Assembly: GCA_022496185.1 (NCBI GenBank)
Contig: WTXG01000034.1
Location: 186,001-250,000, forward strand
DNA: 64,000 nucleotides
Source of the DNA: Multifurca ochricompacta
Taxonomy: Eukaryota > Basidiomycota > Agaricomycetes > Russulales > Russulaceae
Direction: 5' to 3'
The first letter of the stretch is position 1; each line of letters starts with the position of its first letter. Below the pieces are notes generated by a model. The model saw only the letters and a list, made by a program, of their open reading frames with translations. It searched no databases and had not been told where the DNA came from. This document shows, in pieces, positions 1 through 11,389 of this stretch. A program made the position numbers and the translations under genes.

Positions 1-600
1 ACAAAGGCCAGAGAGATAACCTCGGCAGGGGGAATAATATCGGTCGCCCAATCCCAGTAAGGCGCTCGAAGGTTCTCAGCGGCAGCTATCCAGCGTTCCC
101 GGTCAACCTGATACGTTTTGGCCTTTTCGAGAGCATGATGCTGCAACACTTGCTAGATAACAAAATGAGTGTCTTAAAACTTTCATAGACTGTTCGAAAA
201 CAGTACAAACCTCATAAAGAGCTACATATGGCCTGTGCCAAGTTGGGAAGAGCACGGATCCATGGGTGCAATATCCGTCCCACTTAACCTTTTCTCTGAC
301 CCAGGGACAGGTTTGGAGTCGCCAGAAGCCTCCCACTGAATGTAGGGAACGCCGTGGATCCCGCCAATCCCAAAGTGGGAGGTCGAATTGGTCTGTTTGT
401 CCTTCTGCATGGCGGCTGCGCAAAAATCAGTGGATCATCCTATAAACGATGACGGCGCGGAAAAACCCGCTTACTGAGAGCCTGAATGTACAAAGAGAAC
501 TGGTCCTCGATTTTCACGAAGTCATTTATTTCAATACGGTTAGGAGCGGCAGCACCTCGGGTCGCCCGCCTTTAGCACCAGTGATGATGAAGGGAGACAT
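1..600 (-). CDS. tyrosinase (polyphenol oxidase), 5' part, frame-disrupted
   Basis: This is the N-terminal part of a type-3 copper tyrosinase, which hydroxylates monophenols and oxidises diphenols to quinones (melanin and browning). It starts at ATG 600-598 and continues past the left edge. Visible are an [18 protein letters not shown] segment and three CuA-site histidine motifs: [15 protein letters not shown] and [15 protein letters not shown] segment follows. I infer introns at 416-476 (gtaagc...gcgcag) and 154-210 (gtttgt...tctag); removing them joins family-typical sequence. Two one-base frame breaks remain, one near 555-580 (GC-rich, G/C runs) and one near 285-305 (around cctgggtcagag). 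Both look like a missing base relative to the family. The family call is firm. Whether this copy is functional depends on whether those indels are real. Confidence 0.85.
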
Positions 601-3600
601 GTTGTATGTGGTAGAGATGTAGAAGTAGTGAGTAGGATGATCTACTTGCTGGTAAAACCTAGGTGGCTTTTATACCTGATGGACGGACAATTCTCGTGCT
701 GCATTGAAGTCTCGTCGCTCAGCTTTGCCCAGCCCCGCAAATAGGCCAGGGAATTGAAATTGACCGGAATCAACATTCCATCGCTTGCCAGTGTCAGCCC
801 TGAGCGCAGAATCGCCGCGGGACTCTATGCTAGTGACAGCAGAAGGAAACGTCTCGAGTTGTGTACCGGCAGAGTAGCTGACCCCTGAACCCCTGGAGTT
901 TGGGATACATGCTCTACAAATCTGACCTCTTTGACAAGACAGCCCTGAGCGCGCCACAGGGCTTTTGAGGGATGTTAAAACGCTGGCGAGGTGAGCTGCA
1001 AGCTCCAGACTGTCCACGGTGATTCACGGAGAGTAACTGTAAGTCAACGTTATTTACCATTCCATAGAGGGTATTTTGTTTGAAGTGTCCTCTTTAATTT
1101 CGCGTTGGCAGCGGTTGCAGCAGTTTAAGACAAGATGGATGCTTTGCTTTGCTCCCGAAATCGGCCCGCCTGTTCCGTTCAGGTCATATGATCACACAAA
1201 ATATATACTTTCCACTTTCCACTTTGCAGGCGACAAACCCCCGTCACGGTATCTATAAGATGATAATAAAAAAGATAGAAAAACCCCATCACTGATTGAG
1301 AACTGTCAATTCCATGTAGCCCTGAAATACCCCAATTATGTCTTTCTCCTAGTCAAGTGTTGTAAGGGCCCAGGAACCCCACGGCTAAATGCGCCCTGAC
1401 TTAGGGACGCCGCTGTCGGACACTTAGATGCCAGGTTGGACAGATGACACGTAGGACAGCGCTGCTAACAACCTGCGTCTTGAGATACATAATAATATAT
1501 TTCACGAAAAAAAAAAAGTAGATGCTAGATTGGACGTACTCTATGAATAATAATAAGACAATACGCCGTTGGCGCAGACATCATCACGGCAACTTCACGG
1601 CATCCACCAACCTTTTTTTTTATAATGAGTAAAATGCATGAGGCTTTCCTTCTCTTTTCCGAAATATCATGTTTGACAAGTTGATGAGTCTGAAAGCCCG
1701 TACGACATTGCGACCTTTTCGCATGTTTGATCACTATTCCCTGATATACTACAATAAAATTGAGTAAGTGGAAGCAGGGTCCTCGAGTAAAGCGTAGTTG
1801 CCATTCGTAAAGGAGGCCTTCGACTAGTCATCTTACGAGGCAACTACAACACCTGATTGAAATGATCATGATCAAGCCATCCATGTTCGCCGGGTGCTGG
1901 GCGTACTTCCTACACCGGCAGCTCGAGGCCTGGTTTGAGAGTATCAGCGCTTGATCCGGTGGAAGCATATCGCCGGGCCCCCCGCTAAAGGCGACGAAGG
2001 CCGCGGGATGAGCCATATGAAGGCCTTGTGAAGAGATAGAATAGCCTTTCAGCTCCTTCACTTTACTTCGTACGTCCGGTACTTTCGTTTGTGGATGGAA
2101 GAAATCCCCAAGCAAGCATGGGCTGCGCATTGGAAACGAAACAACGCTGCTCCCTACACAAAGCAAAGTGAAATGTGCGCTGAAAGTGAAAGCGTTGTTA
2201 AACAAGTATGTCCAGATCCATACTCTACCTCACGCTGGGGGATCATCATAATGAGGAAGCGATCAACTCCCCTCCTTCTCGGATGACCAAGTGTTGCATT
2301 CACTTGTATCGATCGATTCTACGAGTATTTTTTGCATAACGCAATTGCTTAACGAAACTGCGGCGACACGCGATGAGGGTGAGGTCCTCATCATGACTGC
2401 ACCCTTACGCCGCACGCCCCACGTCCACACGATCCTGGCACGTTTCGCGCTCGCGCAAAATTTCGTTGCTTGTGGAAGATACAGTTGTCGCGCACCCCAG
2501 ATAGTTTCAATAAGCTGAAAAGCCTCAGCGCTTTCTTGGTCTAAGGGTTCAGAGACACTAAGGTGATCAAAGATGATGGCGCAGAATCAGTGCACTCTGA
2601 TCGTACACCACCTCCGTCGCCCGGTGAGCCTCTTATAAACATTGCGATGCATCAGAAGACACACCTGACACAAATTTCCAAGATATAAATATAATTATGT
2701 CCCATTCCTCATCAAAGTTTGTTTCTGTGGCTCGAACGAACTGATCGCTTGGCGCACAGAACAAATGGGGAGAATCCACAAGAGCGAGTGTGGACCCACT
2801 CCCCCGCGGCTCCACAGGTGATAGGATGTTTCATGGATTCTGCATACGCCGTGGCCTTGGTCATGGTTTGTTGCTAACTGCACCCCACCGTCAGCCGTTT
2901 CGTGCCATCATTGTGGCTGGTCATTGCAATCCTGTTATCGGAACGGAACAACTCGGTATTCGGTTTGGGGCTTTGAACGGCAACTAGTACGACTATTATC
3001 AGGATTACCTACGCCGTGGAGGGTAATGTTCTTTTGCTGTGTTCCCCACACGTGCCATTGATGACGACGAATGGAGCAAGACAATTACTTGCCTACTCAC
3101 GTCCTCCCGGAGCCTGGCGTTCCTGTGCTAGGGTTTCTTATCTGCGCTTGCAAGTGATTTGGCATTGATGGTCCCCTCGTACAGTTAGAAAGACCCTCCA
3201 GGGTCTAGGAGTGGTATGCAGAGGCTGTAGACCCTGCCATGATATTGGTGAGAAATGCAAACGGCGTGAGAAGGCGTGTGAAGGATGTCGCGCAGCCACG
3301 AGGTGAGGAACAAGCATTCCCAAGCCAGGGATGCAGAGAATCCTCGATAAGTCCACGTCCATCCAACATCCAACAACCCAGCCTCGGTTCCGGTGTTGAA
3401 CAGCCAGATCACGTGTGCTTATGTGCCTGGCCCCATCACTTCGTCCGTCTTTGATCATGATAAGATGGCAGTTCATGGTAACTTTTATTGTGCTCATCAC
3501 TAGCACTCTCACGTTTTGTTCTATGCTGTGAAGATGTTCGCCATCTATAAGCGCTGCTTTGCGATACGGGAACTGCAATGGTGTGACCCACTGGTGAACT

Positions 3601-3965
3601 TTGCAGGTTGTTGGCGGTGACATCTCAACCGAACAAGACCTTCCAACTCCAACTCAAGGGAAACTCTGGGGAAAGAGATATGATATGTCGATAGGCCGTC
3701 GGCGATTTTCAGCCACCGCATGCATTTAACCAAACATATGATGCCTTTCTGAGACGAATTTGATCCCGATATCAGGGCCAAGGAAGGTATATCGGGGGTA
3801 TCTCCCGCAATTTAACGGAGGATTGACCGGGTGCCGAACGCGCCCAGGAACGACACGCGCCCGAACTATATGATCCCTCCAGCGGGGTCTTATACTTTTA
3901 CCTCCTACTTTAATCTTTGCCACCACGGCCTTTCCCCCTCTTTACGAATTACATCTTCTTCCTCC
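601..3965. other. intergenic, no supported gene
   Basis: This stretch lies between the divergent tyrosinase and metacaspase 1 genes, so it includes both promoters. Short open frames exist, for example about 125 codons at 1828-2205 and 161 codons at 3138-3623, both minus strand. Neither shows a recognisable motif, intron-joined homology or a paralogue in the window. A TATA-like sequence (cttatactttta, near 3889) precedes metacaspase 1 by roughly 75 bp. I see no RNA gene. Confidence 0.5.
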
Positions 3966-5921
3966 ATGGGCGCTCTCCTCAGCTCCCTATTTTCTCGCTG
4001 CGTCTCTGTCTGGTCTCATCAAACCACCAACTCAACCGGGACCATACGTCTCCCAGATCTTGAAGAAGGAAAATCCCAAAACCCGACACCAAAGCGGCGA
4101 GCCCTTCTTGTTGGAATTTCTTATTGGAGTGGATCCGACAATTGGGCCCAATTGGAGGGGACGCATGGAGACGTTGACAACTTTCGGGACCTTCTCATCG
4201 GTGTGCATTATTTTGAACATCTCAGAAATGACTCGTTTCCCTTCAATACTGATTCTCATCGCAGGCACATATGGGTATCTGTCTGAAGAGATTACTGTGC
4301 TGAAGGATGATCCAAAGCTCCCCGTTCTCTCTCAGCCTACGCGTGTTAACATGGTTCGTGATACTTGGTTTTTCCCTCTTTTTGAGTAGTAGGACTGACT
4401 GTTGAGATAGATTCGCGAACTGAGAAGGCTTGTTTCTAATCCCGCATCAGGCGACAAATTCACGTTTCTTTGTGCGCCCCCCTCCCCATTTACGCATCCT
4501 ATTTTGTCCGATTACTTAACATTAATCACAGACTCGGGCCACTCAGACCAGCAAATATCATTGGATGACTCAGACGACGAAGAAGATGGTCAAGATGAAG
4601 GTACGTAAACCTCTTACCTTTCATGGAAGTGACACGCATTGACCCCCTTGATGTGCGTCTCACAGTAATTATCACATGCGACGAGGGGCGCATCATTGAC
4701 AATGTAACAATTCGTTCTTTTGTCCTCGGGGAGCGCCCATTCGCTAACGCCTGAGCAGGAACTCAAGGAGATTCTCGTCATGCCACTCCCTGTTGGTTGC
4801 TCCCTCCTGGTAAGCATTTCTATTGCTTCTATTTTCCCTTCAGACATCTCACGAACTGTTATCCAGGCCATCCTTGACACATGTCACTCCGGTACTATGC
4901 TTGATCTTCCCCATCATCATTGCAACAGTGTATATGTACCATGGCAATCTAAGGGTAATCGCCGTACGGGCACCTTGCAATGTCAAACTGGTCTGTTCCC
5001 TTCTTCTCGTTGTTTAATTGTTCAACGTTGACGGGACTCTAGTCCGCGGCTGTGCGATGGGTTTATCCAATCTCTCCGACTTGTCGTCTCAGGCTCCTTC
5101 GATTTCAAGCGTCATGAATGACCGGCTCACCAACCAGTCGCTCCCCTTGCCGTTACGGATCGACACCCAAGTCGGCAGCGTGTTTCCGGCAGTTCAGCGC
5201 ACCATGTCAATGGAAAGGTACATACGTGAAGGTCGAAGCGCGCGGGGGAGCACCCCCCTATTATCGCCAACGCGATACGAGTCTCCGGTGTCTCGTGTCA
5301 AATGTGATGGTTGGTGTGGCTACGAGATCCGCCCTCATCCAAACGTGGTGAGTATCGTAAACGCTTTGTGGGGTGAATTAACATTTGATGTCTCACTACC
5401 TACCAGCTCTCGTTATCTGCTTGCTCAGACCTTCAGCGAGCCTGGGAAGGTCCACGGGGCTCGCTGACGGCTGTGTTATGTAACTTTCTCAGTAAGGGCA
5501 ACCTTCCTCAAATATGGCCTTTTTTGTGTTGTGCATCATGGCTGACCACAGTTTACCAGAAACATACCCTCGTCCATCATACCGCACGCTGATGTCTCAT
5601 GTAAAGTGCGCCACATCTCCGCTTTAAGTCCCGTCCCGATCTATCTAAACCCTTATCTGTTCGCATTTCAATTTTTACTTTTTTAGTTTTCAACTCCATG
5701 CGAACTGCCGTGCGTTGCACGAATATACCCGTGATCAGAAAAAGAAAGCGGCGCGGGGTGAAGGGACCGGTTTCGACGGGGAACTTAATAACTTTCAAGA
5801 TCCAGAGCTGAGCAGTCTCGCGAAACTTGTGAGCACGTTTTTTTCATGTTCTGAGTGGGCCTTTCTCTATTCTGATGGATTTTGCTGCGACCAGCAAATG
5901 GACGACATCCTTCAACTATGA
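3966..5921 (+). CDS. metacaspase 1 (caspase-fold cysteine peptidase, C14), 12 exons
   Basis: This encodes a 423-residue metacaspase, a Ca-dependent family cleaving after Arg/Lys and linked to stress and cell-death responses. Exons: 3966-4200, 4265-4353, 4411-4471, 4532-4600, 4666-4703, 4759-4809, 4867-4990, 5043-5347, 5407-5491, 5560-5605, 5687-5828 and 5895-5921. All junctions are GT-AG and the exon total (1272 nt) is a multiple of three. Catalytic His lies in YSGHSDQQ, split across exons 3 and 4. Catalytic Cys lies in DTCHSG at the start of exon 7. The core begins at RRALLVGISY, after a short N-terminus without the zinc finger or proline-rich prodomain of many type I enzymes. Start 3966 was chosen because it matches paralogue 2 (MG-). 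An in-frame upstream ATG at 3831 has no support. It is the first of three tandem copies and appears intact. Confidence 0.88.
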
Positions 5922-6348
5922 ACACATTTTTTGTTTTGTTTTGTTTTTTTTATTTTATTTTATTCCATTTTCCATTTTGTTTTTGTTGTTGCATCACAGC
6001 CTCTGTACAGTACACCTTCACGGATGCTCTAAGTTATTATTACTTTGCTCCATTGTACTTTACCTTTTGGTCTGAATTAGATTTCCGCGTCTGTCCGATT
6101 CCCCCTTTTAGTGGCGGATATATATTATATTAATGCCGTATACTTGTTGGACGGCCTCGTGGCCCAGAGTCGGCGGAACCTGTGATTGTCGCTTCCCACG
6201 ATTTGATTGTGAGTGTGAGTGAGACGCTCCCCCTCGAGCTCGAGCCGTACTTGGAAATTCCCAAACTTGGTGTTGTTGTGCACCGCAACGACCGTCAGTG
6301 ACCTTGCAAGGCATTCTCCTCACGTTCACTTATTTATTACATACATAC

Positions 6349-6359
6349 TTATATATACA
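6349..6359 (+). promoter_or_regulatory. TATA-like element of metacaspase 2
   Basis: The sequence ttatatataca lies about 120 bp upstream of the metacaspase 2 ATG. It is followed by a CT-rich tract (about 6398-6447), a layout common in fungal core promoters. The function is inferred from position only. Confidence 0.45.
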
Positions 6360-6480
6360 ATGAAGAATTCTACTACCACCATCACCAACTATAACCCCCC
6401 TTCTTCTTCTTCTTCTCTTCTCTTCCTCCTCCTTCTCTTCCCCTCCCCTTAGACCATCTCCTCGCCGCCAGCTCATCCCC

Positions 6481-8984
6481 ATGGGCAACTCTGTCTCCTT
6501 TGCCGGTTCACGTTCACACAACGCTACTCTTTCACGACCACGAGATGACAACAACAATAACAACAACACCCCCCAAGTATTCGCACCCTCTCCCTCCCCA
6601 TCCTCATCCTCATCATCACTACCAACACCCTCAAACAGAGGGCGGTGTTTCTTGACGTCTTCTCCTCTTTCCACACAAGCAAGTCGTTTGGCGAATCTGT
6701 TCCGTTGGCCCACCAGTGGACGACGCACCCATATCGGTGATGTCGAAGAGGGTTTACCATCCACCGGTCATTTTGTGCCGGGGTCAGAGGCTGTGGCGAT
6801 GAGACCGGCTCCATCGTCACGATGTCGTTCCTCCTCGTTCTCGGGGCGGCGACGCGCGTTGCTCATCGGTATCTCATACCGTGGTGAACTCCTCAACACA
6901 CACAAGGACGTTGACAGGTACCGCGGGGTACTCCTGGGTAAGTTCCGAAAAAACAAAACAATAACTTTCCGCATATCGGAGCAGCCTATTTGAAAAATTT
7001 ACGCGCGTGCGTTTTTCTTAGGTACTTATAGATATCATCCAGAGGACATTACCGTGCTCAAGGACGACCCAGCGCTCCCCAGCCATCTTCAGCCGACGCG
7101 CGAAAACATTGTGAGTGAAAAACAAATTATTAATTTATCGGTTTCCTTCCTCGTGTGTTTCGTCGCCCCTCCGACTCAGACGGCTTATTTTTGTTTTGCT
7201 CCTAGCTGCGCGAGCTGCGGCGCCTTGTGGCAGATGCGGCACCCGGAGATAGGTTCACTTTCTTATGTGCATTTGTCCACCTCTCAACCTTTTTTTTGTA
7301 TGCGCTTAAGCTGATTCGACCTGGGCGTCTCAGATTCTGGACACTCCAATCAGCAACGTTCGAAGGATCTCAACGAGGAGGATTTTAAGGACGAGTGTAA
7401 GCCTCAACACTCCCCTCCCTTCATCCCTCTTTCCTCCCCCTCTTCTTCCTCTCTCATGGTCACGAGACGCTCACTGCCCCGCTGATAGATCTCATCACGA
7501 TTGATGACGACATTGTCGTTGATAATGTGGGCTTACGCCTTGAATACCCTACCCCCCTGGTGTGTTCTAACTTGCTCCATTAGGAACTTAACGATATCCT
7601 TGTCATGCCCCTACCTGCGGGCTGTTCTCTCTTTGTGCGTTCATCATATCCATCAATTGGTTCTAGGCCGCCTACGCTGATATGCAGGCATTGCTGGACA
7701 CGTGCCACTCTGGCACTCTTCTTGATCTTCCACATTATCACTGCAACTCTGTGTACGTTCCCTGGCGCTCTAAGGGTAAGCGCCGCACCAAGTCTTGGCA
7801 GAACGTTACAGGTGCGCGCTCTTCATTTCGGAATTGAAGGGTCGTCCGACACTAAATTTTGCCGAATTTCCAGTGCGGAGGAATGCGGCGCGTGCGTTTT
7901 TTTTACGGATCCTCCTCAATTGGAAAGTTTGATCCTGATAGGTTGACGCTGGACCTCCTAGCCATCCAGGGTCCCTTTTGTGCCGACCCTGCTGCTCGCC
8001 CACCGTTAAGCATCGCCGATGTTTTCGCCAGAAGCAAATCTGCGGAACGCATACGCTCCGTGTTGCCCGTTTTTGTCACCATCCACTAAGCATCGACAGG
8101 CGTGTCGCACCCGCTCCGATCGAGCTTGGCGCACGCTATCTGCGCGATCATAACATGCCCTCCTCACCGAGGTTTTGTGCATCTCCTGTGTCACGTTTCC
8201 CATGCAATGGGTGGTGTAGGCCCGATTCCAACGCGGAGACTGCAACCGTGGTTAGATTCGCTTTTTGCTGTAATTGTGTTGCATGCTTAAGCTCAGAATG
8301 GTTCCCTTTGTATGCAGGTCTCACTGGCGGCGTGCTCAGATTATCAACGGACATGGGAGGCCTACGACGGCTCGATGACAAGAATTGTGTGCAGCTTTCT
8401 CGGTAAGTAGACATTATTTGCTTTAGTTGCTACTCAAACCAAGGTTCTCGATTTGTTTCAGAACAAAACCATCGACCATCGTACCAAGATCTCATGACAC
8501 ACATCAAGTACACCCTTTTCTTTTTTTGTTTTCCCCCATACCATCTAATCTGGGCTGACATTACGTGACTTTGATGCAGCTACAAACTTCACGCAACATC
8601 ACGCCAGTTGCACAACTGGACGAGAAGCGAGAAAATGAAGCTCAAGCAGGAAAAGCGCGAAGTGAGGACCGATGCATGCTCCGAAAAGCCGTCGTCCGCG
8701 GATGTTGAGACTGAGACCGCACCTTTCGAGGGTGAAATGGATAACTTCCAAACTCCGCTGGTGCGTTGAACTCGTCTTGTCTATCTCTCCCTGCCTTACG
8801 TACTCTTGTCCATGGGCTGATCGACCGCGGGGGGTTCGCGTGTTTAGCTCAGCAGTCTTGTTCCCTTGGTACGTCTTTGCTTTCTGGCGCCCTGCGCGCC
8901 TTTTTAATACCCGGGATGAGAGTGTTGATGCTGATGATTCCCACACACCTTTGACAGAATATGCAAGACGTTCTTCGGGTTTAA
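6481..8984 (+). CDS. metacaspase 2, 13 exons, with a frame disturbance in exon 8
   Basis: This is a paralogue of metacaspase 1 with a longer N-terminus rich in Asn and Ser/Pro runs (about residues 20-50), before RRRALLIGISY. Exons: 6481-6937, 7022-7110, 7206-7266, 7334-7396, 7489-7526, 7584-7634, 7688-7811, 7874-8250, 8318-8402, 8462-8507, 8580-8760, 8848-8868 and 8958-8984. Exons 2, 3, 5, 6, 7, 9 and 10 have exactly the same lengths as in paralogue 1. The catalytic dyad is His in YSGHSNQQ and Cys in DTCHSG. Exon 8 is open at its start (RRNAARAF) and end (ELGARYL, CNGWC). Between them the family-like reading (ADVFARSKSAERIRS) lies in another frame, entered at an eight-T run (7897-7904) and left near 8080-8092. 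This means two compensating one-base shifts, or decay. Confidence 0.8.
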
Positions 8985-11389
8985 AAGTTAAAAGAACGCA
9001 AGAAAAGAAAAGAACGGGCGCGCTTCCGGGGGGTTTTTTTTTTTTTCACGATCCCATCGCGCAATTACGACTGAACCCGACCTGACAAGCTGGCTGTCTC
9101 TCACTTTGGAGATTCTCACTAGTTCAAATATTCGAAAGTTTCAGCATCGTGCTCGACGCACGTTTCGTCTTTTTTTTTACATTCACTTCTCATAAGCTTC
9201 TCTCTCCACCACCGCCGCTCCCCCAAATCATTTTTTTTACGTTTTTGATATGATACACATCCGGTTACACACTGCTCTTTGGTATTATTTATAAGTGCCG
9301 TGACGATCTCTTTTTTTTAAATTAAACGCACCCACACATGGACGAACTTTAAGACCTCTGCAATGTTTTTTTGTTGTTTTTTTTTGCTTTGTTTCTGTTT
9401 TTTAAACGCTTTACTGATGCTCGATGCTTGATGCTCTTAGTGTAGTAGAGACACGCGTGAGCGCGGTTGTGCGAACTACAGTTACCTTGTTACTTACAAA
9501 GCTTTTTTTTTTCTTTTCTTTTTTTTCTTTTTTAAGAGGGAGACTGGGCCCACACGTGCTTTTTTGTACCAAGCATGCTTTGACTTTCGAAAAGTCGCCT
9601 TTTTACAAATCCCCTCCCACTCTCCCCTTCTTCACCCTTATCAAAAAGTGGGGGTCATCGGGATTTTTCTTAAAAAAAGGGCGAGAACGGTCAATTCATC
9701 TCCGTGTGTGTGCGTGTGTTGTGCGTTGCGTTGCGTTAGCCCGGCCCAGCCGACTCCATCGCCAATCCATCATCCATCATCCAATATAATCGTTAATTGG
9801 AAATATATATATATATAATGTGACCCGGAATTTTAAATCGAGAGTGAGTTAAATCCCCCTCCTCCGAGTATCAAGCGCGGATTCCGCGCGTTCGAGGTGG
9901 GGAAGAGAAGGGAAGGGTGGGGGGGGAGAGATTGTGATGAAGAAGAAGTGGAGTTTGAGTTTGGGAGTTTTGGTCGTAGCCGTCGGTTGGTCTCTATATC
10001 TAAGTTTGAGTTTCTGAGGTTTTGAGAAGGGGGCAGGAGGGGAGAACAGAGTTGGGTAATTTTGTTTTGATTGGTGGGGATTATCCTCATCCTCCTTCAT
10101 TTATAGTTGGGGGAAGCCGAAAATCTTTTGGTTAGTACCAAGTTACGGAATTCTAATTCTTTTTCTTATTTTTTTTTTTATATACTTATATATTCGATGG
10201 ATGGTGACTGGGGTGGAATTATTCTGTGCTCGCTCGGGTTGAGAGGGGGAAGTGGAGAAGAACAGTTGTAAGGAAAGGAAGGAGTCAGTGAAAATGTTCC
10301 AGTAGTGGCTAGTGGGCCAGCTAACCTTATTTGTCAGATCCGCGCCCCTCCTCCTCCCCCCGTCCGTCCGTCCGTCCCACGTTACTTAACCCCAGCCCTG
10401 CCTTTCCTTGGTTCTAGTTGCCATCGTTTTAGCCGTAGCCGTAGTTGTCTTGTATGCAACGTGCGGGACAAGCGCGACACATGTGTGTGCCATGCGTCTC
10501 GTTCATGTTTCCGCCGCGCCTAAGATTTTAGCGCTAGTTTGTTCACAATTTTTAATTTTAGATATGGCAAATTTCGCACATACATCAGAACCCCTAGTGG
10601 CACTCGGAATAAACACATTAAAACATGAACTTCAACACAAACAAATAAAACAAACGCTAGGATTAGGATTAGGATTAGGACACTAGCACATCCTCTGATT
10701 GGATGTTTTGTTTTTTTCCCCTCCGAAACGATATAACTACAATTAATCATTACAAATCAATTTATGGTTGTGTTTCGGTTCAAGCTGTTCTATGTTCTTC
10801 AATCGTGTTGCTGACCGCGCACAGGGTTGCACAGCGACAAGTGACATATATCGCATCACATCACACCGGTTGGAACGCGCGGAGGCAGCGCATTCATTTC
10901 GGCCTGCTTCCGGCCCAGAACCGGCCGGCGGCCAGTGGATGGGTGAGTGAGTGCGGTGGGTGCAATCTCATACTTTACCATGTCCTACTCTGTCTTTCTG
11001 TCTACATCTCCAAGTTAAAACCTGTCACAGCTCGGATTCCAAGTAGTTAAGAGATGAAGAGTCGGTGATGTTGGGTATATGTCGAGCGCTACGCCTCGCT
11101 CGGAGTTTCGTTGTTCTTTACTTTTTTTGTCAGATCTTTTACGCCTCCGTTCGACGACCATATCTACACAGCCCCTTCCTCTTCCCAACATTTTCTAGTC
11201 ATCTACCTCCTCGATTTCGTTTCTCGAGATGTCATCTGTCTCTTTACTTGAAGGTTAGTTAATCTAACCTAGCTGTGTTTAGAGTTGTGGCGTCCTTCTC
11301 ATCCCATCCAGTCCACTTGATTTAATACATATATATAACGCCTCCCTGTTATCTCTTTTCCTCCTCAACATCATCCCTTTTCTATTACG
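8985..11389. other. intergenic between metacaspases 2 and 3
   Basis: The stretch holds many T-runs, CT-rich tracts and a short AT dinucleotide run near 9806. Three copies of ttagga-type hexamers occur at about 10659-10680, resembling a degenerate telomere-like tract but far too short to be one. The longer open frames on either strand are low-complexity (poly-Ser/Pro) and show no motif. I see no gene. Confidence 0.5.
11330..11338 (+). promoter_or_regulatory. TATA box of metacaspase 3
   Basis: The sequence tatatataa lies 52-60 bp upstream of the metacaspase 3 ATG. The position and sequence fit a core promoter; the function is inferred. Confidence 0.45.

Noticed and set aside
1828..2205. 125-codon minus-strand ORF upstream of metacaspase 1
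   Set aside because: There is a hydrophobic start but no recognisable family or intron-joined partner.
3138..3623. 161-codon minus-strand ORF
   Set aside because: There is no motif, the composition is unbiased, and nothing joins it to other exons. A chance frame is likely.
9833..10100. Minus-strand ORFs between metacaspases 2 and 3
   Set aside because: They are Ser/Pro low-complexity reads of a GA-rich tract with no conservation signal.
10657..10682. Telomere-like ttagga repeats
   Set aside because: There are only about three units and they are not the TTAGGG form usual in fungi; too short to indicate a telomere.
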